Assembly (NCBI RefSeq): GCF_030849025.1
Contig: NZ_CP118224.1
Coordinates: forward strand, 1,534,001 to 1,598,000
Direction of reading: 5' to 3'
From: Oceanimonas pelagia
GTDB taxonomy: Bacteria; Pseudomonadota; Gammaproteobacteria; Enterobacterales; Aeromonadaceae
Length of the DNA stretch: 64,000 nt
The position numbers and the translations under genes were made by a program. Below the pieces are notes generated by a model that ran no database searches, was not told the origin of the DNA, and saw only the letters and a list, made by a program, of their open reading frames with translations. This document shows, piece by piece, positions 41,026 to 48,899 of this stretch; the stretch's first letter is position 1, and each line of letters starts with the position of its first letter.

Positions 41026-41358
41026 TCAGACATCCTTGCCTGGGCAAATACAATACGAATGAATGTAAACGATCTTTCCCTTCTCAATGTGGTAAACATC
41101 GCAGTATCTCACGTCACCATCGACTTCCCGCCCCTCGACCACGACCGAATGTGCTCCAACAGTAATGTGCTCATTCCGAAAGTTGGGGCAGCCCTGCTCC
41201 GTCATCTGAGCACAAAACGCCTGCACGGAATCGAGCCCGGCAATGGTTTTCTGCCCGACTACCTCCCACCTGACGTTAGCATCCAGGTGTGGCAGACAGG
41301 GTTCAAGCCGACCTTCAGAAAACGCTTCACATCCTTTACGTACCGCTTCATCCACCAT
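41026..41358 (-). CDS. SnoaL/NTF2-like protein
   Basis: A 110-residue protein. ATG 41358 (MVDEAVRKGCEAFSEGRLEP) has AGGAGG 5 nt upstream, better than a longer in-frame start. The pattern of an N-terminal helix, LPHLDANVRWEVVGQ, and a curved sheet with DVRYCDVYHIEKGKIVYIH is typical of SnoaL-like NTF2 folds, which act as small isomerases, hydrolases or binding domains. The substrate is unknown. It is first-downstream of a run of minus-strand accessory genes. Confidence 0.75.
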   Translation of the reverse strand: MVDEAVRKGCEAFSEGRLEPCLPHLDANVRWEVVGQKTIAGLDSVQAFCAQMTEQGCPNFRNEHITVGAHSVVVEGREVDGDVRYCDVYHIEKGKIVYIHSYCICPGKDV

Positions 41359-41416
41359 GACTGCCTCCTGTTCTCGTTCAATGCATACCAGCCCAAAAGA
41401 CACCACCCATCACTGG

Positions 41417-41457
41417 AGCGCAGGCGGCTCGCCTGCATATTGCCGCAACGCGGCAAC
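41417..41457. repeat. Two adjacent small stem-loops
   Basis: GCAGGC/GCCTGC (41420-41425 with 41431-41436) and TTGCCG/CGGCAA (41440-41445 with 41451-41456), side by side in the gap between the NTF2-like and acetyltransferase genes. They look like a dispersed repeat rather than a terminator, since no T run follows. Confidence 0.5.
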
Positions 41458-41515
41458 CAGTCACCGATACAACTTCGCCTAAGTCGACCTTATGTAAAAT
41501 AAAAACTCAAAACGC

Positions 41516-41935
41516 TTACAACACCCGGCTCATGCGGTAATAGGCCACCCCGTGCTTGTAAAACCGCTCCCCTTCCACCGCAAAGCCAAACCGCTGATAA
41601 AAATCCAGGGCCGAGGCCCGGGCATCAAACCAGAACACCCGCACCCCGCGCGCACGCAAATGCTCAATCAAAAACTCAAGCACCGCAGAGCCCACGCCCT
41701 GCCCCTGACACTCGGCGCTGGTGGCAAACTTGCGCAGCCGTGCGTTGTCACCATCCCAAAACACCGAGGCCACGCAAATCACCTCGCCGTGTTGCCGCAC
41801 GCCAACGTGCGCACCGGCGTCGTCCTCCGGCACTCTGGAAAACGCCATCGGCTCATTCGGCCATAACACCGTATGACGCAGCGGCAGCACCTCTTCTACC
41901 GTAAGCACTTCAACCTTCACGTTCGCCCGGGTCAC
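41516..41935 (-). CDS. GNAT family N-acetyltransferase
   Basis: A 139-residue protein with the GNAT fold. The acetyl-CoA pyrophosphate loop is in ECQGQGVGSAVLEFLIEHL (Q/RxxGxG/A pattern) and the C-terminal ALDFYQRFGFAVEGERFYKH is also characteristic. Substrate is unknown; the size fits ElaA-like or YjgM-like enzymes. It begins right at the stop of the upstream peptidase-like gene. Confidence 0.85.
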   Translation of the reverse strand: MTRANVKVEVLTVEEVLPLRHTVLWPNEPMAFSRVPEDDAGAHVGVRQHGEVICVASVFWDGDNARLRKFATSAECQGQGVGSAVLEFLIEHLRARGVRVFWFDARASALDFYQRFGFAVEGERFYKHGVAYYRMSRVL

Positions 41936-42844
41936 CTAGCAATGCGCCAGTGCATAATCAATGGCCGCGCACACCGCCGCCACCTGGGCAGCATTGCACT
42001 GCTCGGGCGTGGCGCGGGGGCTGTCGGGGTACACTTCCGTGGTGGTCTTGTAACGGGCATTGGTGATGCCGGCGCACAGGCCAAGTTTTGTGAGCGGATA
42101 TTCAATCACCCCTCTGGCCACCACAGGTGAGCCGATGATCTCATTGTTCTCATCAGCGGGAGCAATATGGGTGACCTTTTCAACCGCCGCGATCACCGCC
42201 TGCTGAAATTCGGGCTGCGGCTGTTCGCTGTCATCCACCAGATAAAAACCATCGGGAATGCCACAGGGCTCATAGGGCTTGCCGTCCCGCGCCGCCAGCG
42301 CCGGGCGAAACTCGCTTTCGTCGGTGTCCGTGGTTTCGTGCAGATCGATATGCAGCAAGACTTGCTCCCGCACCGGCGCCACCAGTTGCAGCAGTGCCGC
42401 CGACTCTGCGGCCGGACTGTTTTCCCGGAAGGAACGGTTTGGATCCACCGCGTTGGCATTCCAGCGCTGAATGCGCTCATAGGCCCAGGGGCTGACGCAG
42501 GGTGCCACCAGCAGATTCACCCGGCCGGCATAATGCCCGGCATGCTGCTCCACAAACTGCAGTGCGCCGTGCACGCCACTGGTCTCATAACCGTGCACCC
42601 CGCCGGTCACCAGCACCACCGGCAAGCCTTCCTGCCAGTGGTTGCGAATGGCCATCAGCGGAAAACGCTCATCGCCATAGTTGAGTTCACCATATTGCTG
42701 CACCTCACAGCGCGAAGCCAGGCGCTCAATGGCCGCAAGCACCTCTTCTTTATAGCTGCGCTGGCGACGTTGCAGTGCCAGCCACGCGGCGCGCTCCGCC
42801 TCGCCCCAGGGCTGGCCCGGCGTGCCAATGGGATAGGTGTTCAT
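41936..42844 (-). CDS. M14-type metallocarboxypeptidase / desuccinylase-like protein
   Basis: A 302-residue zinc hydrolase. ATG 42844 (MNTYPIGTPGQPWGEAERAA) follows GGAGG. Zinc ligands are expected in TGGVHGYETSG (HxxE) and LLHIDLHETTD; NANAVDPNRSFRE holds the substrate-binding NPNR-like motif. It lies between M14 carboxypeptidases and the succinylglutamate desuccinylase/aspartoacylase family, so it should cleave a C-terminal residue or an N-acyl amino acid. It is directly upstream of the GNAT gene, perhaps acting on a related substrate. Confidence 0.8.
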   Translation of the reverse strand: MNTYPIGTPGQPWGEAERAAWLALQRRQRSYKEEVLAAIERLASRCEVQQYGELNYGDERFPLMAIRNHWQEGLPVVLVTGGVHGYETSGVHGALQFVEQHAGHYAGRVNLLVAPCVSPWAYERIQRWNANAVDPNRSFRENSPAAESAALLQLVAPVREQVLLHIDLHETTDTDESEFRPALAARDGKPYEPCGIPDGFYLVDDSEQPQPEFQQAVIAAVEKVTHIAPADENNEIIGSPVVARGVIEYPLTKLGLCAGITNARYKTTTEVYPDSPRATPEQCNAAQVAAVCAAIDYALAHC

Positions 42845-42918
42845 GTGATGCCTCCGGGTAATCCATGCTCTCGGGCATTCTATCAGGTGCAAACAGGGTC
42901 GCAATCAGGGCTGACAAA

Positions 42919-42960
42919 GCACAACGTACGCTGATGTAAACTCAGCAAAGTATGTTATCA
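42919..42960. other. attC site 6 (distal end of integron array)
   Basis: A ~42-nt stem-loop. AACGTAC (42923-42929) pairs with GTATGTT (42950-42956), GCTGA with TCAGC inside, loop TGTAAAC. In minus-strand reading it begins after the zinc-ribbon gene and ends with a GTT core. It is short but keeps the attC plan of AAC...GTT arms with an inner stem. Confidence 0.55.
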
Positions 42961-42976
42961 CGCGGCCAATCTCCAA

Positions 42977-43183
42977 TTAACAACACGATTGGCCCCGTTG
43001 TACCGGAGGACAGGGCGTATCGCCATAAGAACAAAATACACAGCAATCGCCATGCCTGGGTTTAAGCATGGCTTTGCAGTTTTTACATTCATAAAAATAC
43101 TGGCAAGCATCCTCTGGCATGGTCTCCGTTTCCCTGTGACCGCACTTTGGGCATGTTACCTCAGATGTGAATTTTGGTTTCAT
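42977..43183 (-). CDS. Cassette 6: Cys-rich zinc-ribbon protein (GDCC-x-CSYG type)
   Basis: A 68-residue protein with at least ten Cys. VTCPKCGHRETETMPEDAC and YECKNCKAML form one ribbon; GDCCVFCSYGDTPCPPVQ is a recognisable motif of a small family of unknown function. AAAGGTGAATT precedes the ATG. The start lies 20 nt inside the cassette boundary at 43203-43209 and the attC site follows the stop by 17 nt, so it is a single-gene cassette of the integron. Confidence 0.8.
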   Translation of the reverse strand: MKPKFTSEVTCPKCGHRETETMPEDACQYFYECKNCKAMLKPRHGDCCVFCSYGDTPCPPVQRGQSCC

Positions 43184-43202
43184 AATTCACCTTTATTTTG
43201 AG

Positions 43203-43253
43203 GTTTAACGCCCCTGTGCAGCGGCGAGCGTAGCGAGCCACGGTTTGTTATGT
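43203..43253. other. attC site 5 (after GFA cassette)
   Basis: GTTTAAC (43203-43209, perfect RYYYAAC) to GTTATGT (43247-43253) with the internal arms AACGCCCC and GGTTTGTT and the hairpin GGCGAGCG...AGCGAGCC. The outer parts match Vibrio-type repeats (TTTAACGCCC...GTTTGTTAT). It separates cassettes 5 and 6. Confidence 0.8.
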
Positions 43254-43262
43254 GATAGCTGT

Positions 43263-43664
43263 TCACTCTGGCAGCCCCTCGAATTCTGGAGCGTTCCCTA
43301 ACCCCTCGTCCCAATTAGCTTTGCTGGATAAAAAGATATGCGCTGTTGGTACCATAGGTATTTCAGTATTCAAGCATCCTGCTGGAACGACAAGTAAACC
43401 TGGGATCTGAGTACTTGGCAATGCAGACCCACACAACTTGCAAAAGCTCTTGTTATGACTGGTGCCTGGAAACGTAAAGGTCGTCACAGCATCTGCACCC
43501 GACCGCCAGACCAACTTAGCTGACTGTGAGAATAGATTTGCTGCATGAGCCGACCCCGTATCTTTTTGGCAATGCTTACAATGACACAGGTAAAAACTGT
43601 CAAAGTCCCCATGGACCTCAAATGTCACTATGCCACACAGGCAAGAACCAGCATGCTTAGTCAT
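43263..43664 (-). CDS. Cassette 5: GFA family zinc protein
   Basis: A 133-residue GFA-domain protein (glutathione-dependent formaldehyde-activating fold). ATG 43664 (MTKHAGSCLCGIVTFEVHG) follows AAGGAA. Zinc Cys sets are CLCG, CHCKHCQK and SFCKLCGSALPS. The family is widespread; formaldehyde activity is proven only for some, so the role here is open. It is a single-gene integron cassette with attC sites on both sides. Confidence 0.88.
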   Translation of the reverse strand: MTKHAGSCLCGIVTFEVHGDFDSFYLCHCKHCQKDTGSAHAANLFSQSAKLVWRSGADAVTTFTFPGTSHNKSFCKLCGSALPSTQIPGLLVVPAGCLNTEIPMVPTAHIFLSSKANWDEGLGNAPEFEGLPE

Positions 43665-43696
43665 TGGATTCCTTCTATGGCCTGCATATGACGCAC

Positions 43697-43751
43697 ACAT
43701 AACGCCTAAATCAGGTGCGCCGTAGGCGTCACCTGGATTTTTTTGTTAAAT
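43697..43751. other. attC site 4 (after hamB)
   Basis: Core ACATAAC (43697-43703) to GTTAAAT (43745-43751, perfect GTTRRRY). Long imperfect stem: AAATC and AGGTG (43708-43716) pair with CACCT and GGATTT (43730-43739), inner GCC/GGC, loop GTA. The hamB stop codon lies inside the GTTAAAT core. Confidence 0.88.
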
Positions 43752-45863
43752 TCCGTAGGCGGCTCTCTCAATGAAGCTTTTAACGACAGGGTCTTCTATT
43801 GCAGAAGTATCAACTTCCGATAGCCGATTTAGAGCTTCATCTAAGTCACCATCTGTAGATAGGTAATCCTCTATTAGTGCTGATATTTCTACTGGAAGCC
43901 CATACTCTTCTAGAGCAACTATGGATGAATCATAGAAATAGTTTTCAACTGACGAAGCATAAGCGGTGTACTCACACTCGTAGTTGATATTGTTTTTTCT
44001 CAAGTATTCATTCGTGATAGTTTCGATTGCTCGCAATATTCTAGGAAAATGAAAATTTGCCCAAAGTCGTTTAAAGTCGAGTTCTTTTGAAATTATACTT
44101 GTAATATCTGAATTTTCATTATAACTAAGCCTGTCATTAACAATGTCGTGAATAGTAGGCTTAGACATTAACTGGTTTATTTTAAAGGCGAGCTGTTTAG
44201 TCGAACTAACACTTCTATTGCCAAGGCTCTTACCATTAAAGTTATTCCAAACTAGTGCACAGATGAAAGATAATTGCTCATAGTCAGGGAATCCCCTCCA
44301 AAGCAGCATATGGCTCCAGCTCTGAAAATTCATCTCAAGGGCTTTAGCAAAATTGACTTGATCATTTGGATCGATGGTTTTATTTAACCTTATTGTTTCA
44401 AGCGATAAGTAATCTTGTTCGTAATACTTCTTGATTTTTTCTTTGCCATTTTCAGTGAGATCTTTTTCATCAATATTTAATAGCAAAGAATCAGGTGTAT
44501 TCTCATCTTGATTATATAAGGGGAGCTCTACGAGAGGAAGCTGGTCTACTGGAGGTGGAGATAGTATGTATACATTTCCAACGAAGTGTTTAAACATTCT
44601 GCCACTTCGCCCTGAAATGTTATTGAATGTAAATATGTCTAGTTTTTTTCTATTAATCTTGTCATCATAACATACTATGTTTTTTGCTGATGTATTTACA
44701 CCTTCAATAAGTGTAGATGTGCATACTAAATACTTTATTTCTCCTGAGTTAAACAAATCAACAATATATTGAGAAACTCCTCTAGGTATTCTCGCATGAT
44801 GAATACCCACACCATTTCTTAATGCTATTGTTAAAATCCACTCTGCATGATAGTTTTCAGAAACCCATGTTGCTAACTGCTTAGCTTTATTGCCTGGTTC
44901 TGTTTGGATGTTCTCGTAAATTAACTCAGCTGCTTTGTTTGCTCTATCAGGTGAGCTTGAGAATACAATAGTTGGCCCTTCAACTTTTTTGCATATATCA
45001 ATTAGCGAACCTTCTTTATCAGAACCGGTGAAGTCATGTATTTCAGTAACAACTGTATTATAGTTGTACTTGATGAATTCAAATTTTACATTTTCAATAA
45101 ATTCACCAGCCACACCATTTATATTTGGCCCTAACATGTAAAAATGTTCGCATTTTTTATAAAGCCTATAGAAAGCTTCATTTAGCAATGCGCATCTATT
45201 GCCTCCGTCGGCCCATGTACTTAACTTATAAAACTCATCAATTACGAAGAAATCAACATCGCCAACAAAATCTTCTTCAATTACTCGTTCTTGAGTCAGA
45301 ACGTATATATTCTTGTCAAACCGTTCCTGCAAGGAATGAGTTATGACTTTATAATTTTCTTTAAATTTTGAAAGTCGTCGTCTCGTTTCATCTATTAGAG
45401 ATATTGTTGGAACTACAATTACGATATTACTAAACTTTTGGCTTGCTATTACAGCGTCAATGATCAAGCTTTTACCGAAACTTGTTGGCGCACTAAGAAC
45501 AACACTAACACCGGATAAAAGCTTGTAAAATATTTCAGCTTGAGGGCCATGCAGTACAGCTTCTGAGTCATTGCCAATATCGGTGGTGTGTGCAAGATAG
45601 GCTAATGTATCCGCTAGGGATAATTCATCTGAATTCAAGTATGGGAATAATTTCAACTCCCTTAACAAATCATCAATTATTATTTTGCTTGAACCAAATA
45701 GCTCATATTTCTCTAATGACCTTATGACTAGGTTTTGTACTTTACTGACTGATTGTGAGTCCGCATTGTTGTACAAAGTACAAAGACTTTTTGCTAGGTC
45801 GAAAGAGTTTTGTAAAATATAGTCATCATCTTTAAGATGGTTTTCAACTTCTATCATTTCCAT
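43746..45863 (-). CDS. hamB: Cassette 4: Hachiman defence helicase HamB
   Basis: A 705-residue SF2 helicase-like ATPase. Walker A APTSFGKS at 125-132, Walker B/DExx VIDEFYKL at 208-214, motif III-like FSSSPDR at 301-307, and motif VI SGRSGR at 417-422. In Hachiman (HamA + HamB) the helicase senses phage-linked DNA structures and controls the HamA nuclease. Its start overlaps the hamA stop by 10 nt (or starts at the third codon with an ATGA overlap). The sequence is strongly AT-rich against neighbours, a sign of transfer. The HamB call rests on the partner and order. Confidence 0.85.
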   Translation of the reverse strand: MEMIEVENHLKDDDYILQNSFDLAKSLCTLYNNADSQSVSKVQNLVIRSLEKYELFGSSKIIIDDLLRELKLFPYLNSDELSLADTLAYLAHTTDIGNDSEAVLHGPQAEIFYKLLSGVSVVLSAPTSFGKSLIIDAVIASQKFSNIVIVVPTISLIDETRRRLSKFKENYKVITHSLQERFDKNIYVLTQERVIEEDFVGDVDFFVIDEFYKLSTWADGGNRCALLNEAFYRLYKKCEHFYMLGPNINGVAGEFIENVKFEFIKYNYNTVVTEIHDFTGSDKEGSLIDICKKVEGPTIVFSSSPDRANKAAELIYENIQTEPGNKAKQLATWVSENYHAEWILTIALRNGVGIHHARIPRGVSQYIVDLFNSGEIKYLVCTSTLIEGVNTSAKNIVCYDDKINRKKLDIFTFNNISGRSGRMFKHFVGNVYILSPPPVDQLPLVELPLYNQDENTPDSLLLNIDEKDLTENGKEKIKKYYEQDYLSLETIRLNKTIDPNDQVNFAKALEMNFQSWSHMLLWRGFPDYEQLSFICALVWNNFNGKSLGNRSVSSTKQLAFKINQLMSKPTIHDIVNDRLSYNENSDITSIISKELDFKRLWANFHFPRILRAIETITNEYLRKNNINYECEYTAYASSVENYFYDSSIVALEEYGLPVEISALIEDYLSTDGDLDEALNRLSEVDTSAIEDPVVKSFIERAAYGI

Positions 45864-46711
45864 CTTTGAAGCTCTCCATGAAGTTTATCCTGAAGATCTT
45901 TTTTTGACTTCAGTGGCAATAGAATTAGAACTATATCAACTGATTTTGGAATATTTTTATTTTTGAATGTATCCCAGTGTTGATTTACTTCGACTGCAAA
46001 GTCTTGCTTAAATTCGTCTGTAATTCGATTATGGTTATTTACAGTATCACTATCATATGACAAAAGAACAGGAATAGTGACTGAGTCAAATATTTCATCT
46101 AGTGACGTATTGTTATCTAGAAGTTTGCTCAATTTATCAGAACTAGGCCAATTCTGATCTATTTTGTTTGTGATCGCTGAAAACTCATCTCTTAGATAGT
46201 CACGCTTGGTATGATCATCTAATTCTTTTATGACATCTCTGATCGCACTACTAATATCCTTGTAGAATTTCACCTCTCCTAGCCATAGTTCTAGCTTATC
46301 TTCTTTGGCAATTGTATGAACACAGTCAAAGCCTTTTACTGTATCATTTCTTGAATCTTTATAATGTATCTTGCTAATGGCTGGAAATGTTTTAAAAACA
46401 TGGCGTATTACAATGTGAAGTAATAGCTCACCAAATTCCCCTCTACTCCCATATTTTTCTGTTTTATATATCGCTTTCGCAGCTTTCTTAATTAATCTTA
46501 CGGCGTTGCTTGGGCCAAGTGATTCCCATTCACTATATTTCAAAGCAAATTCAGGTAACCACTCCATTACATGCTCTGCAAGTTGCTCGTCTCTCCATTC
46601 CCCGAGTTCATATCCTACACACATTGCTACTAACCAAGGTTCGACCTCGTATTGCTGATACCTCACTTCTAAAAAATTATCGGGATGAGGAGGTGTTACT
46701 TCATGAGACAT
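45854..46711 (-). CDS. hamA: Cassette 4: Hachiman nuclease HamA (DUF1837)
   Basis: A 285-residue protein matching the DUF1837/HamA plan. GSRGEFGELLLHIVIRHVF (Glu92, Glu95) is followed by KGFDCVHTI (Asp129) and LELWLGEVKFYKD (Glu146-x-Lys148), the order of PD-(D/E)XK nuclease residues. HamA is the DNA-degrading effector of Hachiman anti-phage defence. ATG 46711 follows TAAGGA. It is directly upstream of hamB; both lie in one ~3.05-kb cassette between attC sites 3 and 4. Confidence 0.85.
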   Translation of the reverse strand: MSHEVTPPHPDNFLEVRYQQYEVEPWLVAMCVGYELGEWRDEQLAEHVMEWLPEFALKYSEWESLGPSNAVRLIKKAAKAIYKTEKYGSRGEFGELLLHIVIRHVFKTFPAISKIHYKDSRNDTVKGFDCVHTIAKEDKLELWLGEVKFYKDISSAIRDVIKELDDHTKRDYLRDEFSAITNKIDQNWPSSDKLSKLLDNNTSLDEIFDSVTIPVLLSYDSDTVNNHNRITDEFKQDFAVEVNQHWDTFKNKNIPKSVDIVLILLPLKSKKDLQDKLHGELQRWK

Positions 46712-46753
46712 TATCTTTTCCTTAGTGAAGTTTACTCGAAACTTGAATTAGGC

Positions 46754-46806
46754 ATTTAACGCCGCGCTCTGCGGAAAATTTGTCCGACAACAGCGCTTTG
46801 TTAGGA
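46754..46806. other. attC site 3 (after Mrr-like gene)
   Basis: ATTTAAC (46754-46760, perfect RYYYAAC) to GTTAGGA (46800-46806). GCGCT pairs with AGCGC and CGGA with TCCG inside. The stop of the Mrr-like gene overlaps the GTTAGGA core. Confidence 0.85.
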
Positions 46807-47397
46807 GCTGCTTTCAAATGTGTGCCTAAGTAAGCTTTGCCAATTACCAAAAATGTACCCATCGTAAGCAGAATAAAAAGTCCTTTCCTGTGCTTGATGA
46901 CTACAGTTTGATAAGGCTGCATTAAATTCTCTTGGATTTAACCTATTTTCTTTCAGAGATGCGGTAGTCATAAAATGCATCATCCAAGTAACTTGGTCAT
47001 CAGGCATGATGCGTACAAGACCTATACCTTGGTTTCTGGCATAGGAGATAGCCCCACTCTGAAATGAGTTTTTCGTAGCGATGACGCCCTTAACATTTTT
47101 ACCTGCAATTTGATCTAACTTCGCCTTAAACTCTTCAACATCATCTACTGGAACTTTATGCCCATAGTTTTTGCATTCACACACCCAAAGTAAAGAATAG
47201 TTTGTAGCATTTGGCAGCCATACTTCTATTGAGATATCAACGATGATGTCTTTCTCGCGATCTTTAGAATAGTATCCCTTTTTCTTAAATATTTTTCCCG
47301 AAGATGAATCAATTCCCAAACGCCCTTTTTCGAGTTCTTCTTTGAGGAGATCAAAGGTCTTGTCTTCCAGAGCATCTCCTTTGGCTACTGTATTCAT
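46801..47397 (-). CDS. Cassette 3: Mrr-like PD-(D/E)XK endonuclease
   Basis: A 198-residue protein. GDALEDKTFDLLKEELEKG is the helix before the nuclease core; KDIIVDISIEVW supplies Asp54, and LLWVCECKNYGHKV supplies Glu74-x-Lys76. VIATKNSFQSGAISYARN and GIGLVRI match the Mrr/restriction-endonuclease-like fold. It could be a stand-alone type IV-like restriction factor; activity is unproven. The ribosome site of this gene (TTAGGAG, 5 nt before the ATG) is formed by the cassette core site itself. AT-rich. Confidence 0.7.
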   Translation of the reverse strand: MNTVAKGDALEDKTFDLLKEELEKGRLGIDSSSGKIFKKKGYYSKDREKDIIVDISIEVWLPNATNYSLLWVCECKNYGHKVPVDDVEEFKAKLDQIAGKNVKGVIATKNSFQSGAISYARNQGIGLVRIMPDDQVTWMMHFMTTASLKENRLNPREFNAALSNCSHQAQERTFYSAYDGYIFGNWQSLLRHTFESSS

Positions 47398-47402
47398 TTT
47401 TC

Positions 47403-47506
47403 TCCTAACGCCAATATTCAGCGGCGGCCTTTACACAGCGAAGCGGAGAAAAGGCCGTCCGGTGGAGGCCCAAAGGGCGGGAACGAACTGAAATGACTTG
47501 TTAATC
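47403..47506. other. attC site 2 (after HEPN gene)
   Basis: TCCTAAC (47403-47409) to GTTAATC (47500-47506), ~104 nt, the longest attC of the array. TTCAG pairs with CTGAA; CGGCGGCCTTT pairs with AAAGGCCGTCCG; further stems inside. The stop of the HEPN gene lies in the GTT core. Confidence 0.7.
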
Positions 47507-48802
47507 CTCGTCTTCCGGCTCTTCATCCTCCACTTTAGCGAATTTGTTGAGGCCGGCCTCCCTCAACCACTCGTCTATTTCATCGTCGTCTACGTTCTTG
47601 TTTTTCCTAAGGGCACTTATCACTGTACCGACCTCAAAACTATACTCAATCTGATCGTTTTCACCACAAGCAACAATGATTTTACGAATTTGGTCACGTG
47701 TATAATCACCTGCATACCTGATGACCGTAGATGAAAAACTATTTGCTTGGTCAAAAGATCTAGACTCGGCATAGAGTTCTATTATCCGCTCACTGATTTG
47801 GAGTGGAACAATAAAGAATAGAGGTTTATCGAGTTCCGACCGAGTCGCTCGGCGAATCCTTCTTTCTGCCGGGGCCACTAAGTCCTTGACAGAGAGAATT
47901 GTTTCCAGATCATCAAACTGTTCTTTTGGTAAGTTCTCAACGTATGACTCAATTTTCTGTTTCACGTCTTGGTCAAAGTACGTCCAGCTATCTTTTACGT
48001 TGCTAATAAGTGGAATTACTCGATCTAGGTTCTGCTCTTCTAATGCCCTAATAATCGTCGAGAGCTTTTCCTTCAAGGTTTCACTGAATGTCTCTCTATG
48101 CAAACTTTCTACCGCATTAAGCGCTGTAGAAATCTTATATATCTCCTTGTAATCATCTTGATCTTCATTAATTAGCTTCTTCAGAAGAATTATTGTGAAA
48201 TTTCTTACCAAGCTATTTCTAGCTTTTTTGAGAGGGCTATTTTCAAACGCGATGATTGCTTTCTTTAAATCTGTGGGAAAGTATTCTGATTCAACTTCAG
48301 CGGTTAACGAATCAAGCGCATACTTTCCTTGAGCAGGAGGAAATTGAAGTAAATGTTCAACGGCTGATCGTATGTGCATCCTTGCCAGCTCGGCAGACGG
48401 ATTAAATACTTCACCATCAGAAGTCATCGAGGGATGAGCGCATCGGTTTCGATCTTCTTGCAGTCGCTCCAGATCAATAAATTCTACTGGAGAAATTAAC
48501 TCAAGCTTATCTCGACAAACGGATAAAATGTCGCGCTCAAATTTAAGAGATGTTGAAATGTCGCCTATTCTGCGAGCTTTATCGAAATAATCTATCTGTT
48601 TTTCTGCCTCTTTGTCACCGGCTAGAGCGAGCTCTTTTAGCTTGTCAATAATATCGAACGATACTGCAATCCACGTTGATACGATGGCAGACCGAAAAGC
48701 ACCAGCCTTGTAGCATGCCACTGCTTCTTTTATGTAATTTTTTGCTTTTAAATCTCGACATTTAAGAACCAACTCGTCGAGATCGGACAGTGGTGATGCC
48801 AC
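47501..48802 (-). CDS. Cassette 2: unrecognised protein with HEPN-type RX4H motif
   Basis: A 433-residue soluble protein. The helical N-terminal part (CYKAGAFRSAIVSTWIAVSF) and DRNRCAHPSM (Arg118...His123, RX4H) look like a HEPN domain, a fold of many RNase toxins and abortive-infection proteins. The remaining ~300 residues are helical and charged, ending in an acidic tail (VEDEEPEDED), with no family recognised. Start is GTG 48802, 5 nt after AGGAGG. It is AT-rich and flanked by attC sites. A defence or toxin role is inference from motif and location. Confidence 0.7.
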   Translation of the reverse strand: MASPLSDLDELVLKCRDLKAKNYIKEAVACYKAGAFRSAIVSTWIAVSFDIIDKLKELALAGDKEAEKQIDYFDKARRIGDISTSLKFERDILSVCRDKLELISPVEFIDLERLQEDRNRCAHPSMTSDGEVFNPSAELARMHIRSAVEHLLQFPPAQGKYALDSLTAEVESEYFPTDLKKAIIAFENSPLKKARNSLVRNFTIILLKKLINEDQDDYKEIYKISTALNAVESLHRETFSETLKEKLSTIIRALEEQNLDRVIPLISNVKDSWTYFDQDVKQKIESYVENLPKEQFDDLETILSVKDLVAPAERRIRRATRSELDKPLFFIVPLQISERIIELYAESRSFDQANSFSSTVIRYAGDYTRDQIRKIIVACGENDQIEYSFEVGTVISALRKNKNVDDDEIDEWLREAGLNKFAKVEDEEPEDED

Positions 48803-48817
48803 TATGACCTCCTAAGT

Positions 48818-48858
48818 GATTAACATTTTAATAGTGAGCGTGCTCAAATATGTTCAGA
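48818..48858. other. attC site 1 (after attI-proximal mini-cassette)
   Basis: GATTAAC (48818-48824) to GTTCAGA (48852-48858). TGAGC pairs with GCTCA; AACAT...TTT pairs with AAATATGTT. Core matches are imperfect but the arms and spacing fit, and the next gene starts 16 nt beyond it as in the other cassettes. Confidence 0.5.
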
Positions 48859-48899
48859 CACCCACTCTCAGTAAACTTTATAAAATCCTGATTATACAA

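Noticed and set aside
41359..41515. attC site between the NTF2-like and GNAT genes
   Set aside because: The inverted repeats have no AAC/GTT core pair at the gene end.
42919..48858. CRISPR array
   Set aside because: The spaced repeats are attC stem-loops flanking genes, with no regular short spacers and no cas genes.
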